From the NCBI GenBank assembly GCA_027604005.1, contig JADGJT010000165.1:1-44712 (forward strand): a DNA stretch of 44,712 bases. The letters are read 5' to 3'. Of this stretch, positions 43,264-44,712 are shown in pieces. Below the pieces are notes generated by a model. It ran no database searches, was not told where the DNA came from, and saw nothing but the letters and a program-made list of their open reading frames with translations. Both the position numbers and the translations under genes were made by a program. The DNA is from Dinochytrium kinnereticum (taxonomy: Eukaryota > Chytridiomycota > Chytridiomycetes > Chytridiales > Chytridiaceae). The number at the start of each line of letters is the position of its first letter. Within the stretch, counting starts at the first letter, position 1.

Positions 43264-44712
43264 ATGGTGAGTTGAGCGACGGTCGATGGGTGCTCCTGCT
43301 GCGTGAACGACCGAACGAGCGACTGACCAACAGACCGACCGACCGCTCGATGGGGTGAAGGACTGACGCCGTCTGCTGCTGCTGCTGTATGGATGGATGG
43401 GATGGATGGGATGGATGTGATGGATGGATGCGATGGATGCGATGGATGCTTGACGATTCAAGGAATGCCAATCTTCCGCAGCCAATACACCGCCATTCAC
43501 AACTCCATCCCCACCTCTCCACTCCACTCCACCTGATCAATCGCCTCGAACCGCTCACCGCGGAAACGGTGACAGGCCTTCACCTCCCACCAGCAGAAGG
43601 GCAGGCAGGCCGTCAGAAAAAAGGTCGCTTGGAAGCAAAAGTCTCACTCTACAAGGCAGCCCTGGTCGGAGGGGGTTGGGAATGCGTCTGTTGATGGTGA
43701 GAGAACGGTAACGGCCAGTTAGTTGTGATCAACGTTTGTTTGAGAAGGCTTTCCCACCCTTTTCCCTTTTTTCTCGTGAAGAGGGAAGAGGGGAGGCGGG
43801 TGACTTCTTTTGACGCTTGCTATCAATGTTGAGTGGCCGTCTGCCTAGTACCAATGACCCGTTGACCTTGGACCTCCCACTTTTACAACCTTCTTCACGG
43901 GGTGGCCGAGACCTCTTTGTTGCCAGTGTTCCTCGAGTGAAAAGTCAAGGGGACCAGAAACACGTCAAGCCGCCGCTTCAATGCTTCCCCCCCACCTCTC
44001 GCTTGAGATGGGCGGTTCAATGTTGCATGGACGGCAGTCCTCTGTTCCCTTTTTCTTTTTTGACTCGGAAAACCTGAAGCTGTTTACGGACAGTTAGGAA
44101 GCGCTGTTTTTGCAAGTCCTTTCACGGACGTGTTTGCCGCGCTCTCCCATGACCCAAAACCGTGTCCGTGTTTGTTTGACTGATCGCACCTTGTTTCCAT
44201 TCATTCTTCACAGCCTCCGAAAGCCGCTGCGAAGGGAAAGAAGGTTGCCGCCGCTCCTCTTGGGGTGAAGAAGACCACCACCAAGGCTCCCGCCAACCCC
44301 TTGATTGAAAAGAACTCGCGGTCTTTTGCCATTGGTGAGTTGTTGTTTTTCTTTACCTTTTTTTTTTCCCCCTTTCTCTTTTCTTTGGCTTTCCTCAACG
44401 ATGTGAGTTGAGCTTGGCTTGTTTGGTTGACCAAATCTTGTGCTTTTCTTTTTCTTTCTCGTGTGGGGGTGCAGGCGCCAGCATTCAGCCCAAGCGGGAC
44501 CTCAATCGGTTCGTAAAGTGGCCAGAGTACGTCCGTCTTCAGAGGCAGAAGACCATTCTGAAGCAGCGCTTGAAGGTTCCCCCCGCGATCAACCAGTTCA
44601 CAAAGACCCTTGACAAGAACACTGGTGAGTCTGTATTTCCGGGGGGGGGGGCGCCCGGGGCGACGGGGGGCCGCCGGGGGGGGCCGAGCCCGCGGCCGGC
44701 GCCGGCGCGGGG
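43264..44712 (+). CDS. Ribosomal protein eL8 (L7a/L8 family), 5' part
   Basis: Large-subunit ribosomal protein, truncated by the window edge. Exon 1 is probably only the start codon (43264-43266, AAGAAATG|GTGAGT). Exon 2 is 44214-44334 and exon 3 is 44475-44624, again followed by GTGAGT. The joined product begins [11 protein letters not shown] and continues [14 protein letters not shown], then [22 protein letters not shown] and [18 protein letters not shown]. These are highly conserved eL8 segments that bind 28S rRNA. The 947-nt first intron is much longer than any other intron in the window. If a different upstream exon supplies the Met, only exon 1 changes. Confidence 0.9.
43390..43448 (+). 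repeat. GATGGATG tandem repeat in the first intron of eL8
   Basis: Imperfect GGATGGGAT / GATGGATGC units, related to the array at 42111-42160. Confidence 0.85.
44640..44712. other. Low-quality G/C-only sequence at the window end
   Basis: From about 44640 the sequence turns abruptly into G-runs and GGCC-type strings with almost no A or T, inside what should be an eL8 intron. This is unlike every other intron here and looks like an assembly or basecalling artefact at a contig end. Confidence 0.7.

Noticed and set aside
1..44712. CRISPR arrays, bacterial operons, rRNA genes
   Set aside because: The tandem repeats present are microsatellites of 3-10 bp units without spacers; genes are spliced and eukaryotic; no rRNA segments recognised.

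Overview
The window looks like nuclear DNA of an early-diverging, probably zoosporic (chytrid-like) fungus. Genes are dense and cut by many short introns (about 50-200 nt, GTRAGT-type donors, YAG or AAG acceptors). Household genes are of fungal/opisthokont type: TIM50, the COQ8/ABC1 family and ribosomal protein eL8. A Crinkler-like protein, GT32- and GT61-type Golgi glycosyltransferases and a family of plant-like leucine-rich repeat (LRR) membrane proteins fit zoosporic fungi. The lineage is inferred from gene content and intron style only; no marker gene in the window settles it.

Layout. 1-1564: 3' end of a decayed Ty1/copia retrotransposon with a likely LTR. 1565-4733: AT-rich, gene-poor stretch with one small inverted-repeat (MITE-like) element and one possible small secreted protein. 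4734-20955: six related LRR genes, called A-F here. A, B, C, D and E lie head to tail on the plus strand; F lies on the minus strand, convergent to E. A-C encode N-cap, LRRs, transmembrane helix, cytoplasmic tail, SAM domain and a C-terminal PPxY motif. D-F have only a short tail. 21676-23391: metallo-beta-lactamase-like gene (minus), divergent from a Crinkler-like P-loop protein (23714-25771, plus). 26270-28124: putative Scm3/CENP-A-chaperone-like gene. 29175-41943: five minus-strand genes in a row: TIM50, a GT32/Caps_synth-type glycosyltransferase, a GT61-type glycosyltransferase, a small unknown gene and a COQ8-like kinase. 43264 to the end: eL8 (plus), truncated by the window edge, where the last ~70 bases turn into implausible G/C homopolymer.

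The most unusual part is the LRR cluster. All six proteins share a plant-type cap (C...FP...CC...C), a matching C-terminal NCF...C cap, phase-2 introns that cut the ectodomain into exons of 72 nt or multiples (one 24-residue LRR per 72 nt), and a single transmembrane helix. None has a visible signal peptide, and A, C, D and E have an in-frame stop close upstream of the start. Three end in SAM plus PPxY, which suggests receptor-like proteins able to oligomerise and to recruit WW-domain partners such as NEDD4-type ubiquitin ligases. The first 258 bp of D and E (promoter-proximal sequence, first exon, intron and cap) are about 98% identical, while their LRR bodies differ strongly, which points to recent gene conversion or cassette exchange. 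I infer a lineage-specific, evolving surface-receptor family; ligand and output are unknown.
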